Below are positions 1 to 5,637 of a stretch of 5,637 bases of DNA, piece after piece (position 1 is the stretch's first letter; the number at the start of each line of letters is the position of its first letter). The notes under the pieces are model-generated. The model did not search any database. It was not told where the DNA came from and saw only the letters and a list, made by a program, of their open reading frames with translations. Source of the stretch: Akkermansiaceae bacterium (lineage in GTDB: Bacteria; Verrucomicrobiota; Verrucomicrobiia; Verrucomicrobiales; Akkermansiaceae); NCBI GenBank assembly GCA_023301545.1, contig JALZUI010000170.1:1-5637 (forward strand), in the 5' to 3' direction. The position numbers and the translations under genes were made by a program.

Positions 1-1802
1 TATTCTTGGCGGTGTGGAGTGTTCTTCCCCATATAGAAGGCTAAAAGCTCTCGCAGCTTTTTCCCCTCCTCCATGTTCACTGGATACGTGCGCATGTCAG
101 GACCAATCATAAAGCCAAATTCGTTTGGTGAAATCTCACCCAGTCCCTTAAATCGAGTAATCTCAGGGTTCTTATTCAGCTCCTTCAGAGCCGCTTTACG
201 CTCGGCTTCGTCATAGCAGTAAATTGTACGCTTCTTATCCCTAATACGGAATAGAGGAGTCTCTAAAATATGAACATGTCCATTCCTGACTAATTCTGGG
301 AAAAACTGTAAAAAGAAGGTCAATAGAAGCAGGCGAATATGCATACCGTCAACATCAGCATCAGTCGCTACGATAACTCGCTGGTAACGCAAGTTTTCGA
401 TATCATCCTCGATTCCCAGTGCCGCTTGCAGTAGGGCGAATTCTTCGTTCTGATAAATGATTTTCTTATCCAGCCCATAGGTATTTAGGGGCTTTCCTCG
501 GAGCGAGAAGACCGCTTGCGTCCCGACATCACGAGACTTCGTAATCGAGCCCGAAGCAGAGTCCCCTTCCGTAATGAAAATCATACTCTCCTCCGCTCGC
601 TTATGCTTGGTATTAAGGTGGAACTTACAGTCACGTAACTTCTTATTGTGAACCTTAACTTGTCTCGCTCGCTCTTTGGCAATCTTCTGGATTCCCTTAA
701 GGTCCTTCCGCATTTTTTCGGCATAGAGAATACGTTTTTGAATCTCTTCCGCCACATCGGTATGCTTATAGAGGTAGTTATCTAGCTTCTCTTTCAGGAA
801 ATTAAGAATGAATGTTCGAACCGTTTCGCCATCTGGTGAAATTGTAGTAGAACCAAGCTTCGTCTTAGTTTGCGACTCAAAAACCGGCTCTTGGATTCTA
901 ATCGCAACCGCAGCCTCAATTCCGCTTCGAATATCTGAGGGGTCGTATTGCTTTTTATAAAAATCTCGGATCACCTTCACCACCGCTTCACGAAACGCCG
1001 CTAGATGAGTTCCGCCCTGAGTCGTATTTTGACCATTTACGAAGGTGTAGTAATCCTCAGAAGTTTCCTGCTTGTGGGTAAAGACCACTTCAATATCCTC
1101 TCCTTTCAGGTAAATCGGCTCATAGAGTTTCGTGTCACTCATCTCTTCGTTCAGAAGATCAACCAACCCGTTTTTAGACTTAAACTTTTTCCCATTAAGG
1201 CGAATGACCAGACCTGGATTAAGGTAGGTGTAATAGCGACACATCCGCTCCACATACTCCATTCGGACTTTTGAATGCTTAGGGAACACCTCGGTATCTA
1301 CCCTAAAGGCAATCATCGTCCCATTAGGCTTATCTTCCTTACTGGCGCTAGAGGATTCAGTAACCACCTCCCCTGCGGAGAACTCGATTGAGCGCGTTTC
1401 ACCTTCTCGCCAGGCTTGGATATAAAAGTAATTAGAGAGCGCGTTTACCGCTTTGATACCAACCCCATTAAGGCCAACTGCTTTTTGAAAAGCTTCGGAA
1501 TCGTACTTCGCTCCCGTATTCATTTTTGCCGCACAATCGTAAAGTTTCCCTAGAGGAATACCACGACCATAGTCACGAATCTCGACTTGGCCTTCATCAG
1601 AAATATCAACGGCAATCTCCTTACCAAATCCCATCATGTGCTCATCGATACCATTATCAATGACCTCCTTAATAAGGATATAAACCCCATCATCAGAGGA
1701 CGAACCATCACCCAATTTTCCGATGTACATTCCAGGACGCTTACGGATGTGCTCCTTCCAATCTAAGCTCCGAATATTATCTTCTGTGTAGTTCGCCTCC
1801 AT
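1..1802 (-). CDS. parE: DNA topoisomerase IV subunit B (ParE-type; 3' end beyond the left edge)
   Basis: This is the ATPase subunit of a type IIA topoisomerase. With a ParC/GyrA partner it uses ATP to pass one DNA duplex through another, for decatenation or supercoil control, in the cytoplasm. I translated 600 codons from the ATG at 1802-1800 with no stop; the next codon begins TA. The GHKL ATPase motifs are present: EVIDNGIDE (46-54, with E46 and N50), GRGIP (79-83) and GLNGVGIKA (110-118). The transducer lysine motif QTKTKL is at 312-317. The TOPRIM domain has EGDSA (413-417) and the acidic triad in DADVDG (481-486), followed by RFKGLGE (551-557). NTPHRQE at the edge resembles the usual C-terminal end, so probably only a few dozen residues are missing. 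There is no long insertion in the TOPRIM region, unlike E. coli GyrB. The N-terminus YTEDNIRSLDWKEHIR points to ParE of Bacteroidota/Verrucomicrobiota type, although a GyrB paralogue is possible. No clear Shine-Dalgarno precedes the start. Confidence 0.93.
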   Translation of the reverse strand, partial: MEANYTEDNIRSLDWKEHIRKRPGMYIGKLGDGSSSDDGVYILIKEVIDNGIDEHMMGFGKEIAVDISDEGQVEIRDYGRGIPLGKLYDCAAKMNTGAKYDSEAFQKAVGLNGVGIKAVNALSNYFYIQAWREGETRSIEFSAGEVVTESSSASKEDKPNGTMIAFRVDTEVFPKHSKVRMEYVERMCRYYTYLNPGLVIRLNGKKFKSKNGLVDLLNEEMSDTKLYEPIYLKGEDIEVVFTHKQETSEDYYTFVNGQNTTQGGTHLAAFREAVVKVIRDFYKKQYDPSDIRSGIEAAVAIRIQEPVFESQTKTKLGSTTISPDGETVRTFILNFLKEKLDNYLYKHTDVAEEIQKRILYAEKMRKDLKGIQKIAKERARQVKVHNKKLRDCKFHLNTKHKRAEESMIFITEGDSASGSITKSRDVGTQAVFSLRGKPLNTYGLDKKIIYQNEEFALLQAALGIEDDIENLRYQRVIVATDADVDGMHIRLLLLTFFLQFFPELVRNGHVHILETPLFRIRDKKRTIYCYDEAERKAALKELNKNPEITRFKGLGEISPNEFGFMIGPDMRTYPVNMEEGKKLRELLAFYMGKNTPHRQE

Positions 1803-1845
1803 AGTTTCTTAAGATAAGTTAAATAAAAATATGAAAGGAGGCAAC
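1791..1845 (-). other. possible mRNA hairpin over the parE start codon
   Basis: On the minus strand, GTTGCCTCC (1845-1837) can pair with GGAGGCGAAC (1800-1791), leaving one bulged G, to form a 9-base-pair stem around a 36-base AU-rich loop. The right arm begins at the G of the parE ATG. A short inner helix, TTTC (1836-1833) with GAAA (1808-1805), could extend it and would place most of the start codon in a small internal loop. The left arm starts 15 bases beyond the vapC stop. The pairing is seen directly, but stability and function are not established and it may be chance. Confidence 0.3.
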
Positions 1846-1860
1846 TACTTTTATTACGCC

Positions 1861-2256
1861 CTACCAAACGCGCTTAATTCCGTAGACATCAAGCTGACGA
1901 TCACAGGACAAAATCGGGAGATTTCGATTCTGCGACTCGGCGACTAAAAGCCGATCAAAAGGGTCTCGGTGATACTGAGGCAAATTCGCCCCTACACGCA
2001 TCGCTTCCCATTCCGGTTTCAGGAGCGTAAAACCCATGGCGCTGAGCACTACATCCAAGTCAGCTCGATTAGCGTAATCAACTTGCAACTTCCCCAGCGA
2101 GGCCTTAATCGAAATCTCCCAGAGACTGGCCAAGGACACATAACTACGCTTAGTTGAATCTTCAATCAGCTCCGCTAGCGCACTAGGCAGGCGAGGACTG
2201 TCTTCTAGGAAAAAGAGCAACACATTAGTGTCCAATAAATGGTCATTTATTATCAT
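1861..2256 (-). CDS. vapC: PIN-domain toxin of a type II toxin-antitoxin pair (VapC family)
   Basis: This encodes a 131-residue PIN-domain protein, the usual size for a VapC toxin. VapC toxins are Mg2+-dependent endoribonucleases that cut tRNA or rRNA and stop translation until bound by their antitoxin. The acidic metal-binding residues are all visible: D9 in LLDTN (7-11), E47 in SLWEISIK (44-51), D98 and D101 in HRDPFDRLL (96-104), and D119 in SCDRQ (117-121). The SLWEI...K and HRDPFDRLL signatures match the PIN subgroup often described as Sll0205-like. All catalytic positions are intact, so the protein looks active. Its ATG lies inside the end of the antitoxin gene, a 14-base overlap that suggests translational coupling. 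It stops 58 bases before parE on the same strand. The target RNA cannot be deduced. Confidence 0.93.
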   Translation of the reverse strand: MIINDHLLDTNVLLFFLEDSPRLPSALAELIEDSTKRSYVSLASLWEISIKASLGKLQVDYANRADLDVVLSAMGFTLLKPEWEAMRVGANLPQYHRDPFDRLLVAESQNRNLPILSCDRQLDVYGIKRVW

Positions 2257-2527
2257 AACATTCTTGCTCCTCAGCTACGAGTGAAACCTCCGCCTTCTCT
2301 GCAAAAAAATCTTCAAAGCCGACCTCCGTTGTATCAAAATTTTCTGAGATAGAAAAATTAGCTGACTTCAGCGCGCCTCTAGTCGGAGCATTCATGACAC
2401 TTACAGGGCTCAACTCCGCCACAACCTTACCGTGCCGAGTCAGCAGCACCTTTTCACCACTAGCCTCAATCTCCGCCACTAAAGCAGAGAGCTTGGTCTT
2501 AGCCTCGTAAAGCCCTATCTTATTCAT
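2243..2527 (-). CDS. Phd/YefM-type antitoxin partnering the PIN toxin
   Basis: This encodes a 94-residue protein whose N-terminal half matches the Phd/YefM antitoxin fold. IGLYEAKTKLSALV (4-17) is the typical start of the DNA-binding dimerisation domain, and VLLTRHGKVVAEL (27-39) gives the following strands. Antitoxins of this family bind an operator over their own promoter and wrap a flexible C-terminal tail around the toxin. Residues 52-94 are rich in acidic and polar residues (FDTTEVGFEDFFAEK), as expected for such a tail, which here runs somewhat longer than the minimal family length. It is the first gene of the pair and overlaps the toxin start by 14 bases. The ATG at 2527-2525 has no clear Shine-Dalgarno. 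A perfect palindrome begins 9 bases upstream and is the likely autoregulatory operator. By position it could be called vapB, but by fold it is Phd/YefM. Confidence 0.9.
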   Translation of the reverse strand: MNKIGLYEAKTKLSALVAEIEASGEKVLLTRHGKVVAELSPVSVMNAPTRGALKSANFSISENFDTTEVGFEDFFAEKAEVSLVAEEQECYDNK

Positions 2528-2535
2528 AACTAACT

Positions 2536-2547
2536 TAGACTAGTCTA
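2536..2547. promoter_or_regulatory. candidate operator palindrome of the toxin-antitoxin pair
   Basis: TAGACTAGTCTA is a perfect 12-base palindrome ending 9 bases from the antitoxin start codon. A further partial repeat (GTCT) follows at 2548-2552. Phd/YefM antitoxins usually bind short palindromes at this position to repress their own operon, so an operator is the simplest reading. On the minus strand a weak promoter (TTGAAT, 17-base spacer, TAGTCT) would overlap it, which fits repression by occlusion. The palindrome is seen directly; its function is inferred. Confidence 0.5.
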
Positions 2548-2614
2548 GTCTGACCGATCATTCAAGTTTTTTCTTTATTCAGTAAAATCAAGCCTCCCAA
2601 TAAGTCAGCTAGAC
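2543..2614. repeat. imperfect inverted repeat spanning the divergent intergenic region
   Basis: The left arm GTCTAGTCTGAC (2543-2554) and right arm GTCAGCTAGAC (2604-2614) are reverse complements except for one extra T in the left arm. They flank a 49-base AT-rich centre. The arms share the TAGAC/GTCTA core with the palindrome at 2536-2547, giving three copies of the core in about 80 bases. This could be a second operator for the antitoxin-toxin complex that also affects the peptidase gene, or the remains of a duplicated site. The match is seen in the sequence; the role is inferred. Confidence 0.4.
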
Positions 2615-2622
2615 AAAAATTA

Positions 2623-2650
2623 TTGGCAAAGTGAAAATCTAAGACATACT
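2623..2650 (+). promoter_or_regulatory. candidate promoter for the M42 peptidase gene
   Basis: TTGGCA (2623-2628) and CATACT (2645-2650) resemble -35 and -10 boxes with a 16-base spacer. Transcription would begin near 2657, about two bases before the ATG at 2659, giving an almost leaderless message. That would fit the lack of a Shine-Dalgarno. An alternative -10, TAAAAT at 2583-2588, lies in the centre of the inverted repeat and would give a leader of about 65 bases, but its -35 is poor. The choice between them is open. Confidence 0.25.
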
Positions 2651-2658
2651 TCCTCTAT

Positions 2659-3729
2659 ATGAACAAAGCGGATAAAACATTCCTACACGAACTCCTTAAA
2701 ACCCCTAGCCCTACAGGTTTCGAAATGCCCGGTCAGCGAGTTTGGGCTGATTATATTAAACCTCATGCTGACAAGGTTCAATGCGATGCCTACGGGTCGA
2801 CCTGGGCCACGCTCAAGGGGAAAAGTGACAAAATCGTCATGCTCGAGTCTCACGCTGATGAGATCGGTTACATCATTAAGCAAATTACAGACAGCGGATT
2901 TCTTCGCCTCGACCGAGTAGGCGGCAGTGATACCGCTACCGCGCGTGGACGTCGCCTACGGATCCTTGGAACAAAAGGCGAAGTGACAGGAATCATCGGA
3001 AACACCGCCATCCACCTGCGCAAGGATATCGCCAACGAAAAAGCGCCTAAAATCCACGAACTATGGGTCGATGTCGGAGCTACTAGCCGCAAAGAAGTCG
3101 AAAACATGGGACTACGCGTAGGTCTTCCCGCTGTGTACGCGGATGAACCTTTTGAACTCAATGGAAAAATTGTTTCTCGCGCCCTCGACAATCGCATTGG
3201 TGGTTACATCTGTGCGCAAGTTCTTAAAAATCTCGCAAAATCAAAAACGAAACCTGAATTCACCGTCGTTTGCCTCAATGCTGTCCAAGAAGAAATTGGT
3301 GGCTACGGAGCTCAAATGGCCACGCACCGCCTCATGCCTGACGTCGCTCTTTGCCTGGACGTCACTCACGCAACTGACACTCCCGGAATCAGCCACGCCG
3401 TTCACGGAGACGTCAAACTCGGAGGAGGTCCTACAGTCACTCACGGAACCTGTAACCACCCTCTCGTAATTGACCGCCTCGTGAAGAATGCGAAAGATAA
3501 GAAAATCCCCCTCCAACACGAATCCTCCAGTCGTTACTCTGGCACCGATACTGATAGCATCTTCGTCACTCGCGAAGGCGTACCTAGTGGCCTCGTCTCG
3601 CTTCCCCTTCGCTGCATGCACTCGGTCGTGGAAACGGCAGACCCAAAGGACATCGACGACACAATCGCTCTCATGACTGAATTCGTCCTCAGCCTTAAGC
3701 CTACGGACACCTTTCACCACGTACTATAA
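2659..3729 (+). CDS. M42-family metallo-aminopeptidase (glutamyl aminopeptidase/FrvX-like)
   Basis: This encodes a 356-residue, probably cytoplasmic aminopeptidase of family M42. These are two-metal enzymes, often large tetrahedral assemblies, that remove N-terminal residues from short peptides. Family members have also been annotated as endoglucanase M or FrvX. The metal and catalytic residues are in place: H65 and D67 in ESHADEIGY (63-71), D177 in ALDNRIGG (175-182), E211-E212 in VQEEIGGYGA (209-218), D234 in CLDVTHATDTPG (232-243) and H321 in RCMHSVVE (318-325). PSPTG (16-20) and GTDTDSIF (295-302) are further family signatures. There is no signal peptide. Length is normal for the family, and the start fits because PSPTG lies at its usual distance from the N-terminus. 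No Shine-Dalgarno is visible. It is the only rightward gene, divergent from the toxin-antitoxin pair, and its stop overlaps the end of bioF by 6 bases. Substrate preference cannot be read from the sequence. Confidence 0.93.
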   Translation: MNKADKTFLHELLKTPSPTGFEMPGQRVWADYIKPHADKVQCDAYGSTWATLKGKSDKIVMLESHADEIGYIIKQITDSGFLRLDRVGGSDTATARGRRLRILGTKGEVTGIIGNTAIHLRKDIANEKAPKIHELWVDVGATSRKEVENMGLRVGLPAVYADEPFELNGKIVSRALDNRIGGYICAQVLKNLAKSKTKPEFTVVCLNAVQEEIGGYGAQMATHRLMPDVALCLDVTHATDTPGISHAVHGDVKLGGGPTVTHGTCNHPLVIDRLVKNAKDKKIPLQHESSSRYSGTDTDSIFVTREGVPSGLVSLPLRCMHSVVETADPKDIDDTIALMTEFVLSLKPTDTFHHVL

Positions 3730-4860
3730 AGCGGTACAAAGGCCCCGAATAGCAACTTCATCATGCAAGGCGGTCAAGGTCAACCTGAGCCTTGCTGACC
3801 CTTTGGCGACAGTTGGGTAACGCACTGCAGGCACATAGTAACCAGCTTTGCACAAGCGCTCGCTGGCCTCGATCGCCACTTGGTTCTCACCTAATATAAT
3901 CGGACAGATAGCAGTTGGAACCTCTTGCTCGATAAGCTTAGCTAATAATGCTCGGTTATTGCTCAGTTTTTGGCGAACCAACGCCCCCTCATCAGAAGCG
4001 ATAAGGTCTAGCGCCATCGCCGCCACCGCTGCCTGACTAGGTGGTGGTGAGGTGGTATAGATAAAGCTCCGCCCCTTATTAACGATCAGGTCACGTAAAA
4101 CCTGAGAACAGGCGATATACCCCCCTGCACCTCCCGCAGCCTTACCCAGAGTCCCCATTTGAAGATCAATTCGGGATTGTAACCCCAACTCATCTGCCAG
4201 CCCCATTCCTTTAGAACCTAAGACGCCCAGACCATGAGCTTCATCAACCAACAGCATCGCATTGTACTCCTCCTTAAGTCGTACGATTTCAGCTAATGGA
4301 CAAAGATCTCCATCCATACTGTAAACCGACTCAACAATCACCAATATCCTCCCCTCTCCTACCAGTCTTTCTCGCTCTGACTTCAGTAGGGATTCTAACT
4401 TGTTAAGATTATTGTGAGGAAAGACACGAAGCCGTGCCCCGCACTCACGAGCCGCGTCAACCAAACATGCGTGGGAGAGTTTATCTAGTATGATCGTATC
4501 TCCTTCCCTAAAGAGTGCCTTGATCGTGCCATGAGCAGCCATCATTCCCGTGGAGAATAGCAGAGCCGATTCTGACCCCTTAAAGTAAGCCAATGTCGCC
4601 TCGCACTCCTCGTGTGCTGCACTGGTACCAGAAATCAGGCGCGAAGCCGTGCTCCCCACCCCGTAACGTTCAATCGCAACCTTCGCACCCTCTATTAAAA
4701 GAGGATGCTGGGAGAGGCCTAAGTAATCATTAGAAGAAAAATCAACATACGCACTCCCTTCGGAATCAAAGATCTCAGCCCCTTCGCGGCGCCACCTACG
4801 AGCATGGCGCAAGAGCCCCTCTGCTTCCAGCGACTCTAGTTCACGAAGGTCTCGATCCAT
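3724..4860 (-). CDS. bioF: 8-amino-7-oxononanoate synthase
   Basis: This encodes a 378-residue PLP-dependent alpha-oxoamine synthase. It condenses a pimeloyl thioester with L-alanine to 8-amino-7-oxononanoate, the first ring-building step of biotin synthesis, in the cytoplasm. Visible motifs are FSSNDYLGLS (41-50), SHACLVDAA (129-137, H130 stacking on PLP), ESVYSMDGD (177-185), VDEAHGLGVLG (205-215, D206 and H209) and GTLGKAAGG (236-244), with K240 as the PLP-linked lysine. VRYPTVAKGSARLRLTLTALH (346-366) has the BioF-type tail rather than that of 2-amino-3-ketobutyrate ligase, which favours BioF over Kbl, serine palmitoyltransferase or HemA. Length is close to E. coli BioF. The ATG lies 6 bases after the carboxypeptidase stop, implying one transcript and possible translational coupling. 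No other bio genes are in view. The 3' end overlaps the convergent peptidase gene, leaving no intergenic terminator. Confidence 0.93.
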   Translation of the reverse strand: MDRDLRELESLEAEGLLRHARRWRREGAEIFDSEGSAYVDFSSNDYLGLSQHPLLIEGAKVAIERYGVGSTASRLISGTSAAHEECEATLAYFKGSESALLFSTGMMAAHGTIKALFREGDTIILDKLSHACLVDAARECGARLRVFPHNNLNKLESLLKSERERLVGEGRILVIVESVYSMDGDLCPLAEIVRLKEEYNAMLLVDEAHGLGVLGSKGMGLADELGLQSRIDLQMGTLGKAAGGAGGYIACSQVLRDLIVNKGRSFIYTTSPPPSQAAVAAMALDLIASDEGALVRQKLSNNRALLAKLIEQEVPTAICPIILGENQVAIEASERLCKAGYYVPAVRYPTVAKGSARLRLTLTALHDEVAIRGLCTAL

Positions 4861-4866
4861 CTCAAA

Positions 4867-5637
4867 TTAATTTGCTACAGCCCAGCGTAGAAGCGCTTCG
4901 GACTCCTTCCAGAGTACCGTCTTAGAACTAGCACCCAACACCACTACAATACGAGTTTCTCCATCGACCGTTCCGCTGGAGACTAAACAGTTCCCTGCAG
5001 CCCGAGTCGTGCCCGTTTTCATTCCATCACAGAACTCAACCTTGCCGAGAAGCTGGTTAGTATTCACCAACTGCTTAGTACGACCATCTGCATAATGAAA
5101 GGTCATCTCCTTCGTACTAGCAGCCTTACGAATAAAAGGGTGACGATACGCGGCCGCTCCTAGAAGGGCGATATCGTAAGCCGTCGAGTATTGATTCGCG
5201 ACCGTTAGACCGTGAGAGTTCATGAAATTAGAATTATACATCCCCAAACTCCGCGCCTTCGCATTCATCGCTGCGAGAAAGTTCGCATTAGAACCCGCTA
5301 TCCCATGCCCGATCGTGTAAGCCACATCATTTGCACTCTTCACCATCATCACATTCACCAGATGTGCTAATTCATACTGAGTTCCTGGACGAAGGTAGAG
5401 CTTAGATGGCACCAATGAAGTCGCCTCTTTGGGAACCGTTACTGATTTTTCAACCCCATGCTCAACCGCTAGGATTGCGGTCACTAGCTTTTGCGTCGAA
5501 GCTACCGCCCGACGATTCCAAGCGTTTTTCTCAAAGAGGATCTTCCCATCACGTGGGTTGTAAACTATTGCTGCCGCTGATGAAACGGAAGGAGCATCGG
5601 CCACAGGCTTCACTTGAGGTGGTAGCGGAGCAGGACG
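4867..5637 (-). CDS. D-alanyl-D-alanine carboxypeptidase, S11 family (5' end beyond the right edge)
   Basis: This is a penicillin-binding protein that removes the terminal D-alanine from peptidoglycan stem peptides outside the inner membrane. 256 in-frame residues are visible up to the TAA at 4869-4867. All three active-site motifs are present, counted from the first visible residue: STQK (47-50, nucleophile S47 and K50), SAN (101-103) and KTG (207-209). NSHGL (140-144) is also typical of the DacF/PBP5 group. The frame stays open to the edge. The first eight codons read RPAPLPPQ, a proline-rich stretch likely to link a signal peptide or N-terminal anchor to the catalytic domain. A GTG at 5613 could be mistaken for the start but would leave no export signal. 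The protein ends 47 residues after KTG, so it lacks the C-terminal beta domain and amphipathic anchor of E. coli PBP5. It sits directly upstream of bioF. Confidence 0.92.
   Translation of the reverse strand, partial: RPAPLPPQVKPVADAPSVSSAAAIVYNPRDGKILFEKNAWNRRAVASTQKLVTAILAVEHGVEKSVTVPKEATSLVPSKLYLRPGTQYELAHLVNVMMVKSANDVAYTIGHGIAGSNANFLAAMNAKARSLGMYNSNFMNSHGLTVANQYSTAYDIALLGAAAYRHPFIRKAASTKEMTFHYADGRTKQLVNTNQLLGKVEFCDGMKTGTTRAAGNCLVSSGTVDGETRIVVVLGASSKTVLWKESEALLRWAVAN

Noticed and set aside
1005..1274. 89-codon open frame on the plus strand
   Set aside because: It lies wholly antisense to well-conserved parE sequence, and its translation shows no recognisable domain. It is a shadow frame.
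1816..1844. Minus-strand promoter-like pair TTGCCT/TAACTT ahead of parE
   Set aside because: The spacing is good, but the -10 matches consensus at only three of six positions, too weak to list as a feature. It is mentioned only as part of the parE hairpin hypothesis.
1831..1947. Short plus-strand frame starting ATGAAAGGAGGC, with an AGGAGG Shine-Dalgarno-like motif at 1837-1841
   Set aside because: The AGGAGG lies inside the frame and no start codon follows at a usable distance. The rest is antisense to vapC. The motif is better explained as one arm of the inverted repeat near parE.
2868..3197. 109-codon minus-strand frame, and a 159-codon minus-strand frame at 3241-3720
   Set aside because: Both are antisense to the M42 peptidase, whose motifs run continuously across the region. 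Their arginine- and serine-rich translations look like reversed coding sequence.
3143..3469. 108-codon plus-strand frame inside the peptidase gene
   Set aside because: It is an alternative frame of the same conserved gene, with no start signal or domain.
3772..3800. Hairpin-forming sequence (GGTCAAGG with CCTTGCTGACC) downstream of the peptidase stop
   Set aside because: The stem is interrupted, no T-run follows it, and it encodes the conserved BioF C-terminus, so the sequence is explained by coding constraint. Terminator function is not supported.
5611..5613. GTG as the start of the D-alanyl-D-alanine carboxypeptidase
   Set aside because: The frame is open upstream to the window edge with a proline-rich stretch. 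Starting here would leave an exported enzyme without any signal peptide, so the gene is treated as cut by the edge.

Overview
The window is an ordinary-looking bacterial chromosome segment with six protein genes, two of them cut by the window edges. No RNA gene, insertion sequence, CRISPR array or phage gene is visible. Base composition is intermediate, and none of the starts I checked (parE, vapC, its antitoxin, the M42 gene, bioF) has a strong Shine-Dalgarno. The leftmost gene encodes a short topoisomerase IV B subunit whose N-terminus follows the pattern I associate with Bacteroidota and Verrucomicrobiota ParE (YTEDNIRSLDWKEHIRKRPG). The typical Bacteroidota promoter pattern is not evident. 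My best guess is a member of Verrucomicrobiota or a relative, but this rests on memory of protein families and not on a search.

Layout from left to right. Positions 1-1802 (minus) hold parE, missing only its last residues. Positions 1861-2527 (minus) hold a type II toxin-antitoxin pair: a Phd/YefM-type antitoxin followed by an overlapping PIN-domain (VapC) RNase toxin. The toxin gene ends 58 bases before parE in the same direction. Positions 2528-2658 are the only sizeable intergenic gap. It is a divergent control region with a perfect 12-base palindrome next to the antitoxin start and an imperfect inverted repeat spanning much of the gap. Positions 2659-3729 (plus) hold an M42-family metallo-aminopeptidase, the only rightward gene. 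It converges on bioF, and the two reading frames overlap by 6 bases. Positions 3724-4860 (minus) hold bioF (8-amino-7-oxononanoate synthase, biotin synthesis). Positions 4867-5637 (minus) hold a secreted S11-type D-alanyl-D-alanine carboxypeptidase that continues past the right edge. BioF starts 6 bases after its stop, so the two probably share a transcript.

The genes do not form one pathway. Topology control, biotin synthesis, cell-wall trimming and peptide turnover are housekeeping functions, and the toxin-antitoxin pair is the only accessory element. I see no previously undescribed system. The points most worth a second look are the repeat architecture between the antitoxin and peptidase genes, and a possible hairpin over the parE start codon whose outer arm lies just after the toxin gene.
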